64,000 nucleotides of DNA. Origin: Streptomyces sp. I05A-00742 (GTDB taxonomy: Bacteria > Actinomycetota > Actinomycetes > Streptomycetales > Streptomycetaceae). This document shows positions 24,350-32,890 of this stretch, in pieces. The notes beneath the pieces are model-generated. The model ran no database searches, had not been told where the DNA came from, and saw nothing but the letters and a program-made list of their open reading frames with translations. How positions within the stretch are numbered: the first letter of the stretch is position 1; every line of letters begins with the position of its first letter. Position numbers and translations under genes: made by a program. The stretch lies in contig NZ_JABETO010000025.1 of NCBI RefSeq assembly GCF_013055795.1, forward strand, positions 29,699-93,698. The letters run 5' to 3'.

Positions 24350-25132
24350 CTACCCGGCGGGCCGTGTCGGCCGAGAGGGAACCGTTGGTGAACTCTGTTC
24401 TCCGCGCTCGCGGAGATACGCCTCCAGCTCGGCGGCCCCGGTCAGCATCGCCCGCCCGCGGGCGGACAGCCGGCCGTGCCAGTCGGTGAGTGCGGCTTCC
24501 AGGGGCTCCAGCCCACCGGCCGCACGCACTTGGGCGATCAGCGGGGCGATCTGCTCCAGCAAGTAGCCGCCGCGTCTGAGCTGGTGGGTCAGCCGGGCGT
24601 CCCGTACGTCGGCATCGTTGTAGACGCGGTACCCGGTCCGAGGGTCGCGATGTGGGCGCAGCAGCCCGGCGTGCTCCCATTTGCGCAGGGTCGCGGGGCG
24701 GATTCCGAGTTCGCGCGCCAGCGGCCCGATGAATGTGCCGCCGGGCAGGGGAAGCGCTGTGGCGGGTTCGGGTGCCGTGGTGGGGGCAAGGGCGCGGAGG
24801 GCACGTTCCACGGTCTGGAGGGTCCGGCGGTCGGCGAGGAGCTGGGCGTGGCTCTCGTCGATGAGGCGGAATGCCTCCTCGGCCGCGCCCTCGTTCACCG
24901 CCTGCATGATCGACGTCGCCGTCCGGTGGCCGTGGCCGGGCACCAGGGCGAGGAAGGCGCGCAGGGCCTGGGCGTGCAGCGGGGTGTAGGCGCGGTAGCC
25001 GTGGGGTGTGCGGTCGGCGGCCGGGAGGATGCCGGACTCCTCGTAGTTCCTGACCGCCTGCGTGGACAGACCATGCCCGCGTGCCAGATCAACCGGCCTG
25101 AGCCGCCTGCCCCTTTGAAGGTTTGCTCCCAT
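24350..25132 (-). CDS. TioE-like regulator with two MerR-type HTH domains
   Basis: 260 residues from ATG 25132. An N-terminal MerR HTH (RPVDLARGHGLSTQAVRNYE near residue 12, then GYRAYTPLHAQAL) is followed by a helical linker. A second MerR-like HTH (LARELGIRPATLRKWEHAGL near residue 140, then GYRVYNDADVRD) and a coiled helical end follow. Tandem MerR domains in one chain are the mark of the TioE family found near resistance genes in actinomycetes. It is divergent from the erythromycin-esterase-like gene with 58 bp between the starts, so it probably controls that gene and itself. Confidence 0.82.
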   Translation of the reverse strand: MGANLQRGRRLRPVDLARGHGLSTQAVRNYEESGILPAADRTPHGYRAYTPLHAQALRAFLALVPGHGHRTATSIMQAVNEGAAEEAFRLIDESHAQLLADRRTLQTVERALRALAPTTAPEPATALPLPGGTFIGPLARELGIRPATLRKWEHAGLLRPHRDPRTGYRVYNDADVRDARLTHQLRRGGYLLEQIAPLIAQVRAAGGLEPLEAALTDWHGRLSARGRAMLTGAAELEAYLRERGEQSSPTVPSRPTRPAG

Positions 25133-25190
25133 GCCTCTGCCGATATCGCGAGAAAGTTTCAACCGTGGGTTCAAAGATACCGTTGATGGC
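25133..25190. promoter_or_regulatory. Shared promoter/operator region of the TioE-like regulator and the esterase
   Basis: 58 bp between divergent starts. On the minus strand TTGAAC and TTGAAA lie 12 bp apart as direct repeats, and GAAACTTTC is a perfect 9-bp palindrome inside the region. A minus-strand CGATAT lies 20 bp after TTGAAC, consistent with the long-spacer promoters used by MerR-type regulators. This is inference from sequence pattern only. Confidence 0.4.
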
Positions 25191-26387
25191 ATGGCTACTG
25201 ACATCAAAGACGCCGCCCATGCCGTCGGGGCGGCCGCCGTCATGAGGCTGCTCCCGGCCCGGCCCCGGCTGCTGGCTCTGGGCGAGCCCACCCACGGCGA
25301 GGACGCTCTGCTCGACCTGCGCAACGAGCTCTTCCGGCAGCTCGTCGAGCAGGAGGGCTACCGGACGATCACGATCGAGAGCGACTGCATGATGGGCCTG
25401 GTCGTGGACGACTACGTCACCTCGGGCACGGGCACTCTCGACGAGGTCATGGAGCGCGGATTCAGCCACGGGTTCGGCGCGTCCGAGGCCAACCGCCAAC
25501 TGGTGGGCTGGATGCGGGAGTACAACGAAGGGCGGCCCGCGTCCGAGCGGCTCCGCTTCGCCGGTTTCGACGGACCGCTGGAGATCACCGGCGCCGCGAG
25601 CCCCCGTCGGGCCCTCACCGCACTCCACGGCTATCTGTCCGCCAGGGTGGACGCGGCCCTGCTGCCCTGCACCGCGGAAGCACTCGACCGCCTGCTCGGC
25701 GCCGACGACCGGTGGACCAACCCCGAGGCGATGTTGGACCCGGCCCGGTCCGTGGGACAGTCGGCCGAGGCCGGCCAACTGCGGCTGCTGGCCGACGATC
25801 TGGTGGCGCTGCTCGACGCGCAGACGCCGCACCTGCTCGCGACGGAATCCCGGGACGACTGGGACCGGGCGCACCTGTACGGGCGCACCGCGACCGGCCT
25901 GCTGCGCCACCACTACTGGATGGCCGATGCCTCACCGGCCCGCATGTCGCGGCTGTGCGCGCTGCGGGACGTGATGATGGCCCACAATCTCCTCGCCCTC
26001 GCCGCTCGGGGTCCGGCACTCGTCCACGCCCACAACCTCCATCTCCAGCGGGCGAAGAGCACGATGGGGATGTGGCAGGGGCCGGTGGAGTGGTGGAGCG
26101 CCGGTGCGCTGGTGGGCGCGCGGCTCGGCGAGGGGTACGCCTTCGTGGCCACGGCCCTCGGCACGATCCGGCACCGGGGAGTGGACACGCCGCCGCCGGA
26201 CACCGTCGAAGGACTCCTGTACGCGCTCCCGGACGACCGCTGCGTCGTCGACGCGCCACGGCTGGCCACCGCCCTCGGCGACACGCGGCCCGCGCCCCGC
26301 GTGTCCCCCTGGTTCGGCTACGTCCCGTTCGACCCGGCCTGCCTGGCGGACAGCGACGGCATCGTGTTCGTCAAGGACGTCCCGTAG
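25191..26387 (+). CDS. Erythromycin esterase family protein
   Basis: 398 residues from ATG 25191. The catalytic fold of the EreA/B-like family is recognisable: LLALGEPTHGED near residue 28 (His used in the family's metal-free hydrolysis), ITIESDCM near residue 63, FAGFDGP near residue 125, MMAHNL near residue 262 and VHAHNLHLQ near residue 280, where the second and third conserved His residues lie. Family members hydrolyse the macrolide lactone ring, but most Streptomyces homologues have unknown substrates. The divergent TioE-like regulator supports an inducible detoxification role. Confidence 0.85.
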   Translation: MATDIKDAAHAVGAAAVMRLLPARPRLLALGEPTHGEDALLDLRNELFRQLVEQEGYRTITIESDCMMGLVVDDYVTSGTGTLDEVMERGFSHGFGASEANRQLVGWMREYNEGRPASERLRFAGFDGPLEITGAASPRRALTALHGYLSARVDAALLPCTAEALDRLLGADDRWTNPEAMLDPARSVGQSAEAGQLRLLADDLVALLDAQTPHLLATESRDDWDRAHLYGRTATGLLRHHYWMADASPARMSRLCALRDVMMAHNLLALAARGPALVHAHNLHLQRAKSTMGMWQGPVEWWSAGALVGARLGEGYAFVATALGTIRHRGVDTPPPDTVEGLLYALPDDRCVVDAPRLATALGDTRPAPRVSPWFGYVPFDPACLADSDGIVFVKDVP

Positions 26388-26424
26388 GGCTGGTGCCGTC
26401 ATCAGCAGTCCGGTCCGGTCCGTC

Positions 26425-26454
26425 GGGGCGCCCCGGGCGCCCCGGGTGCCCCGG
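26425..26454 (+). terminator. Possible GC-rich hairpin terminator
   Basis: Alternating GGGGCGCCCC and GGGCGCCCCGGG blocks 38 bp after the esterase stop can fold into overlapping GC-only hairpins. There is no T-run, as is usual in Streptomyces. The rest of the 216-bp gap before the next gene has no other feature. Confidence 0.35.
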
Positions 26455-26603
26455 CCGGCCGGTGACCTCCGCGACGGCCCCGGACGACTGCGCCGGACGT
26501 CAGCCCCCCGCAGCCCGGTCGAGGGTGGCGTGGGTGGCGGACCGCGCGTCCGACGACATCGTCGTCGAACGCGCGGGCGCCGCCCACCCGTTCGGGGGCT
26601 CGC

Positions 26604-27011
26604 TCAGTGCGCCACCTTCACGGTGGCCTGCCACGGGACGACCGCCTGGGAGCAGGCGTGACCGGGTTTGCGGGGCGCGCAGCGCAGTTGGGAGTCGAGG
26701 GTGGTCGTCCCGTCGGCCACGGCGCGGAAGACCGCGGTGACGTCGCCGTTCGCCGCCCTGCCGGTGGCCTCGCGGCGGAGTACGGTGCCGACGGCGGAGG
26801 TGGGCACGCTCCATGCCCACGTCGAGTTGTCGGTCTGGGTTCCGGAGAGCCGGACGGTGATGTCGGCGCCCTTGTGGACCGTGAAGGACTGTCTGTTGTG
26901 CTTGTTGGAGAGTTCGAGGCGCTTCGGGGCCTTGGGGGCCGCGAGTGCTGTCGGCGTGGTCAGCGCCAGCACCGCGGCCAGGGCCGCTGTCATCAGCCGT
27001 ACGGACTTCAT
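26604..27011 (-). CDS. Small secreted protein with a chagasin/I42-like fold
   Basis: 135 residues. A clear signal peptide (MKSVRLMTAALAAVLALTTP, cleaved after ALA near residue 25) is followed by about 110 residues. The order VHKGADITVRLSG, WAWSVP, GDVTAVFRAVADGTTTL and QATVKV follows the Ig-like inhibitor I42 (chagasin) pattern, in which loops block cysteine proteases. The key NPTTGY loop is not conserved, so protease inhibition is uncertain. Two cysteines near the C-terminus could form a disulfide. Confidence 0.65.
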   Translation of the reverse strand: MKSVRLMTAALAAVLALTTPTALAAPKAPKRLELSNKHNRQSFTVHKGADITVRLSGTQTDNSTWAWSVPTSAVGTVLRREATGRAANGDVTAVFRAVADGTTTLDSQLRCAPRKPGHACSQAVVPWQATVKVAH

Positions 27012-27095
27012 GCTGCTTCAACCCATCTCGTCATGTCGGACCGGGCATTACCGCCCCTTCTCCCTGCCCCGCATCCAAGAGGGTCAATGCGGACA

Positions 27096-27599
27096 TCACC
27101 GGTGTGAGTGAAGGAAACGCAGCTGTACGTCGACGAGCCGGCCCGCCGCGATCCGCGCGGTCATGAAGGTGTGGTGGGGCTGCCGCCGCCGGTCGGTCGG
27201 CGAGCCCGGGTTGAGCAGGCGCAGCCGGCCGTCGGCCGTGGAGTCCCAGGGGATGTGGCTGTGGCCGAAGACGAGCACGTCCAGGTCGGGGAACCGGCGG
27301 GCGCAGCGCCGTTCGCGTCCCGGCGCCGGGCCGGTCTCGTGCACGACGCCGAACCGCAGTCCGTCGAGCTCGGCGTGGGCGATCTCCGGCAGCCGGGCCC
27401 GCAGGGCGGGGCCGTCGTTGTTGCCGTGGACGCCGATCAGCCGCCGCGAGCGGGCCTCCAGCAGGTCCAGCGTGGCGGTGTCGACCCAGTCCCCGGCGTG
27501 GATCACGACGTCCGCGCGGGGAACCCGTTCGAGCAGCTCGGGCGGCAGCGCCCTGGCCCGCGTGGGCACGTGGGTGTCGGAGATCAGCAGCAGTTCCAC
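27096..27599 (-). CDS. YfcE/MJ0936-type metallophosphoesterase
   Basis: 167 residues with all calcineurin-like metal motifs: LISDTH at the N-terminus, HAGDW near residue 35, GNND near residue 60, VHE near residue 86 and GHSH near residue 112. This small single-domain type hydrolyses phosphodiesters (artificial or cyclic substrates) with two divalent metals. It is followed upstream by the dodecin gene on the same strand with 15 bp between, so the two may be co-transcribed. Confidence 0.88.
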   Translation of the reverse strand: MELLLISDTHVPTRARALPPELLERVPRADVVIHAGDWVDTATLDLLEARSRRLIGVHGNNDGPALRARLPEIAHAELDGLRFGVVHETGPAPGRERRCARRFPDLDVLVFGHSHIPWDSTADGRLRLLNPGSPTDRRRQPHHTFMTARIAAGRLVDVQLRFLHSHR

Positions 27600-27614
27600 C
27601 GGAGGAGCGGCACC

Positions 27615-27830
27615 TCAGCCGTCGTCCTCCAGCCGGAAGCCGACCTTCAGGCCCACCTGGTAGTGGCCGATGCCGCTCTCGGCGAAGTGCCCCCGGATCT
27701 GCACCACTTCGAACCAGTCGAGGTGCCTCAGAGTCCGGGACGCGCGGTCGAGGCCGTTGCGAATGGCCTGGTCCACGCCCTCGGGGGACGAGCCGACGAT
27801 CTCCGTGACGCGGTACGTGTGGTTCGTCAT
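27615..27830 (-). CDS. Dodecin family flavin-binding protein
   Basis: 71 residues. The full dodecin pattern is present: YRVTEIVGSSPEGVDQAI at the N-terminus, a single helix, LDWFEVVQIRG with the Trp that stacks on flavin near residue 39, and a final strand QVGLKVGFRLED. Dodecins form dodecamers that store or buffer FMN/FAD or CoA-bound flavin. It is the first gene of the pair with the metallophosphoesterase. Confidence 0.92.
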   Translation of the reverse strand: MTNHTYRVTEIVGSSPEGVDQAIRNGLDRASRTLRHLDWFEVVQIRGHFAESGIGHYQVGLKVGFRLEDDG

Positions 27831-28154
27831 GGGTGGTGGTTCTTCCGACGACGGGACGGGACGGTGCTGACCCCACCACCGTGGAATACCCGGCGCCGGA
27901 GCGCGAGGCGGGCGCCGCCGTTGGCGTGGTGGCGCGTTCCGGCGGGGGCCCGGAGGGGGACGGCGCCCGCGCGTCACCCCTCGTGCCGGCCGCCGGTCCG
28001 GGAGCAGCCGGGCCGCCGGGCGGACCGCGTGCCACAGGCCGGGGCCCGGCCTGGAGTGCCCGCCGGCGCCCCCGTCCGACGGCGGGGGCACACGTCGGCG
28101 GCGGATGTCAGGGCGCGGGCCTCCGGGCGCCGATGCGCCCGGCCACCGGCCACC
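27831..28154. other. Intergenic, no gene seen
   Basis: About 320 bp of very GC-rich sequence with short G/C runs. All open frames are Arg/Pro-rich and lack ribosome sites or family resemblance. It presumably holds the dodecin promoter and the decayed end of the MerR fragment that follows. Confidence 0.4.
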
Positions 28155-28292
28155 GGCCACCAGCCGCCGGGCGTTCGGGCACCGGGCGACGTCCTCGTAC
28201 GCGCAGTTCAGGCCGCCCTCGATGAGCTCCGACGAGGCCCGGGCCGCCGTGATTCTCGTGCGGAGCGCCTCGGCCTCGCGGCGCAGGACGTC
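28155..28292 (-). pseudogene. C-terminal fragment of a MerR-family regulator
   Basis: About 46 codons: DVLRREAEALRTRITAAR, a helix, then ELIEGGLNCAYEDVARCPN. This is the effector-proximal end of a MerR-family protein (long helix followed by a Cys...H/YED...CP motif). The DNA-binding N-terminus is absent: the frame meets a methyltransferase fragment on the other strand at about 28290. No clean stop follows, so the end is also decayed. Confidence 0.5.
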
Positions 28293-28955
28293 GGCTGCGG
28301 CGCCGGACGGGCCGTCGCCGAGCCGGCCGGACGCGGGGTCCACGCGGTGGGCGTGGACCCCGGCCCGAGGATGCCGGCCGCGGCCCGGGAACGGTGGCCG
28401 GCGGTGGAGTTCCGGGCGGCGGGGGCGGAGGACCTGCCGTTCGCCGACGGAAGTGTGCGCGGCTACCGCGCCGACACGGTCCTCCACATCCTTTCGGAGC
28501 CGGAGCGCGCGATGGCGGAGGCCCGGCGCGTCCTCGCCCCGGGCGGCAGGATCGTCCTGACCGGACAGGACCGGGACGCCTCCGTCATCGACGCGGACGA
28601 CGCGGCCCTCACCCGCACCATCGTGCACGCGTGCGCCGGCGGCCTCGGCTCGCCACGCGTCGCCCGCCGGTACCGCAACCTGCTGCTCGACAGCGGCTTC
28701 GACGACGTCACCGTCGAGATGCACGCCCATGTGTTCACCGACGCCGCGATGCCGCCCCTGCTCGCCGGACTCGCCGACGGGGCCTGCGCGAGCGGCGCGG
28801 TCGACCGGGACCGGGCCGACGACTGGCTCGCCGAGCAGCGACGGCGCGCCGAGGCGGATCGCGGCCTGTTCGCCACGCCGATCTTCATGGCCGCCGCCTC
28901 GGTTCCTGCCTCGGTCCCTGCCCAGGCCCCGCCCAGGGCCTGTTCGGAGTGGTGA
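28284..28955 (+). pseudogene. SAM methyltransferase lacking its N-terminus
   Basis: About 224 codons survive. They begin inside motif I (QDVGCGAGRAVAE, expected VLDVGCGTG) and run through VHAVGVD, AGAEDLPFADGS, VLAPGGRIVLTGQD and a full C-terminal domain to TGA 28953. No credible start codon lies upstream: the frame before motif I is non-coding in character and overlaps a MerR C-terminal fragment on the other strand. An internal ATG at 28372 would give a protein without the SAM site. The Ala/Pro-rich last 20 residues are unusual. Read as a remnant, though expression from an unseen start cannot be excluded. Confidence 0.6.
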
Positions 28956-29131
28956 TCCGACGGCTCACTACAGATCTACGAGCCAGATCATCGAGGCGCG
29001 GGATTCGAGGCCGGCGAGGCGGGCGATCGCCGCGACGCCGGCCTCGGAGCCGGCCTCCGGCCGCAGACGGTCGCGGTGGGCGTGTGCGCCCCGGCGACTG
29101 CTCCCGCCCGTGGGCCCCCACCTCCGGCGGT

Positions 29132-29623
29132 CTACGGAACCACCGTCACCGGCCACCGCCCCGCCTTCACCAGGCGGATCGCCACCGAGCCGACGAAGCG
29201 GTGGCCCGCCTGCTCCGAGGCGCCGACGACGACCGCGTCGGCCTTGAGGTCGTCGGCCGCCTGGACGAGGCCGGTGTACGGGTCGCCGCGGAAGGTGTGG
29301 AACTCCCAGCGCATGGCGTGCGGGTAGAGGCCACGCAGCCGTTCGGTGGTGGCGCGGATCTCCGCGAGCAGTTCTTCGGCGACCTCTTCCGTCACCTCGG
29401 CCACGGGAGCCCCGAACGCCGCGCCGCCCACCAGGACCGGCTGGACGTAGACGATGGCGAGCAGGGCGTTCTGGCGTCGGGCCAGCCCGGCGGCGTAGGC
29501 GGCGGCGCGCCAGGACGAGTCGGAGCCGTCCACCCCGACCACGATGACCTTGGGGCCGTCGGTCCCGCGTTCGAAGCCGGTCGGGAGTCTGCCGCTCTCC
29601 GGTGTGTGCTGCTCGTGGTTCAC
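29132..29623 (-). CDS. Universal stress protein (UspA family)
   Basis: 163 residues from GTG 29623, single Usp domain. VIVVGVDGSDSSWRAAAYA is the first strand and helix (Asp binding the nucleotide base), and the C-terminal ATP-binding stretch is VVVGASEQAGHRFVGSVAI, fitting G-2x-G-9x-G(S/T) with Ala/Ser changes at the first positions. ATP binding is plausible but weakened. About 175 bp after its stop, no gene is seen; a short minus-strand frame (SRASMIWLVDL end) is open there but unrecognised. Confidence 0.8.
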   Translation of the reverse strand: MNHEQHTPESGRLPTGFERGTDGPKVIVVGVDGSDSSWRAAAYAAGLARRQNALLAIVYVQPVLVGGAAFGAPVAEVTEEVAEELLAEIRATTERLRGLYPHAMRWEFHTFRGDPYTGLVQAADDLKADAVVVGASEQAGHRFVGSVAIRLVKAGRWPVTVVP

Positions 29624-29766
29624 GGTCCCAGGCTACCCAGGGGTACGCCGGATGCCGACGGCCCGGGGCGGATCGTCCGCCGCGCGGAAAGTGGCCTCGG
29701 GCCGTGGTCTCGGGCCGTGGCCGCGGGTGGCGGCACGGCGACACCGAGCCGTCACCCCGCCCGCCG

Positions 29767-30732
29767 TCACCCCACCGGACGCGACAGCGACAGCGCGAAG
29801 CGGCCCCGCGCATCCGTCCACCAGTGCGTCAACTCCAGCCCCGCCGCCCCCAGTTCCGACCGCACCCCCTCCTGCCGGAATTTCGCCGACACCTCCGTGC
29901 GGAGCTCCTCGCCGGCCGTGAAGTGCACGGTCAGGTCCAGGGCGGGGATCTTGGCGAGGACGGGCCGGCGGGCGCGCAGCCGCATTTCGATCCACTCGTG
30001 CCCGGCGTCCCACAGGGCGACGTGCGCGAAGTCGGCGGGGTCGAAGTCGGCGCCGAGCTCGCGGTTGACGACGGTGAGCACGTTCTTGTTGAAGGCCGCC
30101 GTCACCCCGCGGGCGTCGTCGTAGGCCGCGACCAGGACCCGTTCGTCCTTGACCAGGTCCGTGCCGAGCAGCAGGGCGTCGTCCGGGGTCATGCCCGTCC
30201 GCAGCCCCGCCAGGAACTCCGCCCGTTCCGCGGGCAGCAGGTTGCCGATGGTGCCGCCGAGGAAGGCGAGCAGCCGCGGGCCCGGGGTGTCGGGGAGCGT
30301 CAGACCGTACTGGAAGTCGGCGACGAGGGCGTGCACGTTCAGCCGGGGGTGTTCGGCGAGCAGCGTCGCGGCGGCGCCGGACAGGGCGCTCTCGCTGACG
30401 TCCACGGGCACGTAGTAGTCCAGGCGGGTCAGGGCCCGGATGAGGTGGCGCGTCTTCTCCGAGGAGCCAGAGCCGAGCTCGACGAGGGTGCGGGCGCCGG
30501 TGGCGGCGTCGACGGCGGCCGCGCGGGCGAGCAGGATCTCGCGCTCGGCGCGCGTCGGGTAGTACTCGGGGAGCAGGGTGATCTCGTCGAAGAGCGCGCT
30601 GCCCCGCGCGTCGTAGAACCACTTCGGGGGGAGCGCCTTGGGCGAGCGGGTCAGTCCCTCGGCGACGTCGGCGCGCAGGGCGGCGGCGGTCGCGTCGGAC
30701 GGCAGGGTACGGGAGATGACGAACGGGCTCAC
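29767..30732 (-). CDS. egtD: EgtD, L-histidine N-alpha-methyltransferase
   Basis: 321 residues from GTG 30732 (AAGGAG 8 nt upstream). It trimethylates histidine to hercynine with SAM, the first step of ergothioneine synthesis. Family features are WFYDARGSALFDEITLLPEYYPTR at residues 37-60 (read in parts), the SAM motif LVELGSGSSEKTR near residue 85, PVDVSESAL near residue 110 and DFNxxxLxxxN-like NKNVLTVVNRELGADF near residue 216, which includes the histidine-binding Asn region. It is the last gene of egtABCD, with 65 bp after egtC. Confidence 0.93.
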   Translation of the reverse strand: MSPFVISRTLPSDATAAALRADVAEGLTRSPKALPPKWFYDARGSALFDEITLLPEYYPTRAEREILLARAAAVDAATGARTLVELGSGSSEKTRHLIRALTRLDYYVPVDVSESALSGAAATLLAEHPRLNVHALVADFQYGLTLPDTPGPRLLAFLGGTIGNLLPAERAEFLAGLRTGMTPDDALLLGTDLVKDERVLVAAYDDARGVTAAFNKNVLTVVNRELGADFDPADFAHVALWDAGHEWIEMRLRARRPVLAKIPALDLTVHFTAGEELRTEVSAKFRQEGVRSELGAAGLELTHWWTDARGRFALSLSRPVG

Positions 30733-30797
30733 GGGCAGCGCTCCTTGCGCGTGCGGCGGGGCAGGGGGAGTCGGTGCGAGGCGAATGGGCCGGGGGG

Positions 30798-31538
30798 TTA
30801 CAGGGAGGAGAGGGTGATCCGGGTGCGGTCGGCGGCCAGCAGGGTGCGGTCGGGCACCTCGGTCCACCGCGGGTCGTCGTCGTAGGGCTCGGACGCCACG
30901 GCGACCCGGTCGCCGGGACCGGTCAGGTACCAGAGGGAGTCGCCCCAGGCGGTGGCGGTGATGGACGCGCCGTCGGTCAGCAGCAGATTGAGCCGGGAGC
31001 GGGGCGCGGCCTCCGCGAGGGTGGTGACGGCGCCCGTGAGCGCCCGTTCCGGTGGGTCGCCGCTCTCCAGCCGGTGTGCCACGAGCGCCCAGACGAAGGC
31101 GGAGTCGCAGCGCGCCTCCAGCCGCAGCAGGGCGGCGGGCGGCAGCAGCGGGGCCAGGGGCGCGGCGGAGGCCGGCCATCCGGCCAGTGCCCCGTTGTGG
31201 CTGAACAGCCATGGGCCCGTGGCGAAGGGGGCCGCGGCGGCCTCGCCGTCACCGCTCGGCGCGGTCGCGTCGCGGACCGCGGCCAGCAGTGCCCGCGACC
31301 GCACCACCCGCACCAGATCGGCGAAGGAGGGATCCGCCCACACGGGCCCGGCCCTGCGGTACCGGGCGGGACGCGGGTCGCCGTCCGCGTACCAGCCGAT
31401 GCCGAAGCCGTCCGCGTTCACCGTCCCGTTCCGCTGCCGGCGCGGCGCCCACGCCTGCCGGACGAGGGAGTGCGGCGGCTCGGCGACGGCCGCGCCGAGC
31501 GGGGCCTCGGGGCCCAGGACGGCCAGGTGCCGGCACAT
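30798..31538 (-). CDS. egtC: EgtC, gamma-glutamyl hercynylcysteine sulfoxide amidohydrolase
   Basis: 246 residues. Class II glutamine amidotransferase fold with the catalytic Cys at residue 2 (MCRHLAVLG), NADGFGIGWY near residue 41 and FSHNGALAGW near residue 110. EgtC removes the glutamyl group from gamma-glutamyl-hercynylcysteine S-oxide. Its ATG overlaps the egtB stop (31538-31540), so translation is coupled. Confidence 0.93.
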   Translation of the reverse strand: MCRHLAVLGPEAPLGAAVAEPPHSLVRQAWAPRRQRNGTVNADGFGIGWYADGDPRPARYRRAGPVWADPSFADLVRVVRSRALLAAVRDATAPSGDGEAAAAPFATGPWLFSHNGALAGWPASAAPLAPLLPPAALLRLEARCDSAFVWALVAHRLESGDPPERALTGAVTTLAEAAPRSRLNLLLTDGASITATAWGDSLWYLTGPGDRVAVASEPYDDDPRWTEVPDRTLLAADRTRITLSSL

Positions 31539-32890
31539 CAGCAGGGCTCCGCGTCGCGGGCCGTGCGGAAGCCGGAGAAGATCTGCCGGCGCACCGGCAG
31601 GTCCCAGTTGCGGAAGGTGCCCCGGCAGGCGACCGGGTCCACGCCGAACGAACCGCCGCGCAGCACCTTGTACGAGCCGCCGAAGAACACCTCGGAGTAC
31701 TCGCGGTAGGGGAACGCCCGGAAGCCCGGGTACGGCAGGAAGTCGCTCGCCGTCCACTCCCACACATCACCGATCAGCTGCCGCACGCCCAGCGGGGACG
31801 CGCCGCGCGGGTAGGCGCCGACGGGCGCGGGACGCAGATGGCGCTGGCCGAGGTTGGCGTGCTCGGGCGTGGGGTCCGCGTCGCCCCACGGGTAGCGCCG
31901 GGAGCGGCCGGTGGCGGGATCGTGCCGGGCGGCCTTCTCCCACTCGGCCTCGGTCGGCAGCCGCCGCCCCGCCCAGGCGGCGTACGCGGCCGCCTCGTAC
32001 CAGCCGACGTGCAGCACCGGCTCGTCCGGCGGTACGGGCTCCACGACGCCGAAGCGGCGCCGCAGCCATGCCGTGTCCGACCTGCCCTCCCGCCGCCAGA
32101 ACAGCGGCGCGGCGAGGTCGTGCCGGCGCACCTGCGCCCAGCCCTCGGGGTGCCACCAGCGGGGTTCCCGGTAGCCGCCGTCGTCGACGAAGTGCTGGTA
32201 GGCGCGGTTGCTCACCGGCAGCGTGTCGATGAAGTAGGACGGCAGCACCCGCTCGTGCGCGGGCCGCTCGTTGTCCAGCGCCCAGGGCTCGGCCGAGGTG
32301 CCCATGGTGAACGGGCCGCCCTCGACGAGGACCTCGACCGGCAGCGCCGGAGTGTCCGGCGCGGCGGGCGGCGGCTCCGGCGCGGTGAGCGCGGCCGGTC
32401 CCGACCGCAGCTGATGGGTGATCAGCATGGTCTCGTCGTGCTGCTGCTCGTGCTGCGCGATCATCCCGAACGCGAACGAGGCCCGGAGCAGCGGCTCGCG
32501 GTCGTCGAGCGGTGTGCGGTCGAGGACGTCCAGGGCGCGGCCGCGGACGTCCGTCACATAGCCGCGCGCCTCCTTCGGGGACAGCAGCGGCAGCGAGGGG
32601 CGTGCGGCGCGCGGGTGCTCGAACGCGTCGTAGACGGAGTCCAGTTCGGGCCGCAGCGCCGCGTGCCCGCCCACGGCGCGCAGCAGCCACAGCTCCTCCT
32701 GGTTGCCGATGTGGGCCAGGTCCCACACCAGCGGTGACATCAACGGCGAGTGCTGGGCGGTGAGTTCGGGGTCCGGGACGCAGCCCGTGAGCACAGCGGT
32801 GCGCTCACGGGCCGCGAGCAGGACATCCGCGGCGCGCTGCCGGAGCGCGCCGGGATCCGTTCCGTCGTACTCCCGCCCGGTGGCGGTCAC
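31538..32890 (-). CDS. egtB: EgtB, hercynine oxygenase (sulfoxide synthase)
   Basis: 450 residues from GTG 32890. The N-terminal DinB-like part holds the iron ligands: the His of LAHIGNQEE near residue 61 and HEQQHDET near residue 150 (HxxxHxE). The C-terminal formylglycine-generating-enzyme-like domain runs from FTMGTS near residue 200 through GGSFGVDP near residue 415. The enzyme joins gamma-glutamylcysteine to hercynine using O2 and Fe(II). Start and stop overlap egtA and egtC respectively. Confidence 0.94.
   Translation of the reverse strand: MTATGREYDGTDPGALRQRAADVLLAARERTAVLTGCVPDPELTAQHSPLMSPLVWDLAHIGNQEELWLLRAVGGHAALRPELDSVYDAFEHPRAARPSLPLLSPKEARGYVTDVRGRALDVLDRTPLDDREPLLRASFAFGMIAQHEQQHDETMLITHQLRSGPAALTAPEPPPAAPDTPALPVEVLVEGGPFTMGTSAEPWALDNERPAHERVLPSYFIDTLPVSNRAYQHFVDDGGYREPRWWHPEGWAQVRRHDLAAPLFWRREGRSDTAWLRRRFGVVEPVPPDEPVLHVGWYEAAAYAAWAGRRLPTEAEWEKAARHDPATGRSRRYPWGDADPTPEHANLGQRHLRPAPVGAYPRGASPLGVRQLIGDVWEWTASDFLPYPGFRAFPYREYSEVFFGGSYKVLRGGSFGVDPVACRGTFRNWDLPVRRQIFSGFRTARDAEPC

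Noticed and set aside
27108..28283. An N-terminal extension of the methyltransferase at 28284
   Set aside because: The open frame upstream is antisense to dodecin and the metallophosphoesterase and has no family resemblance.
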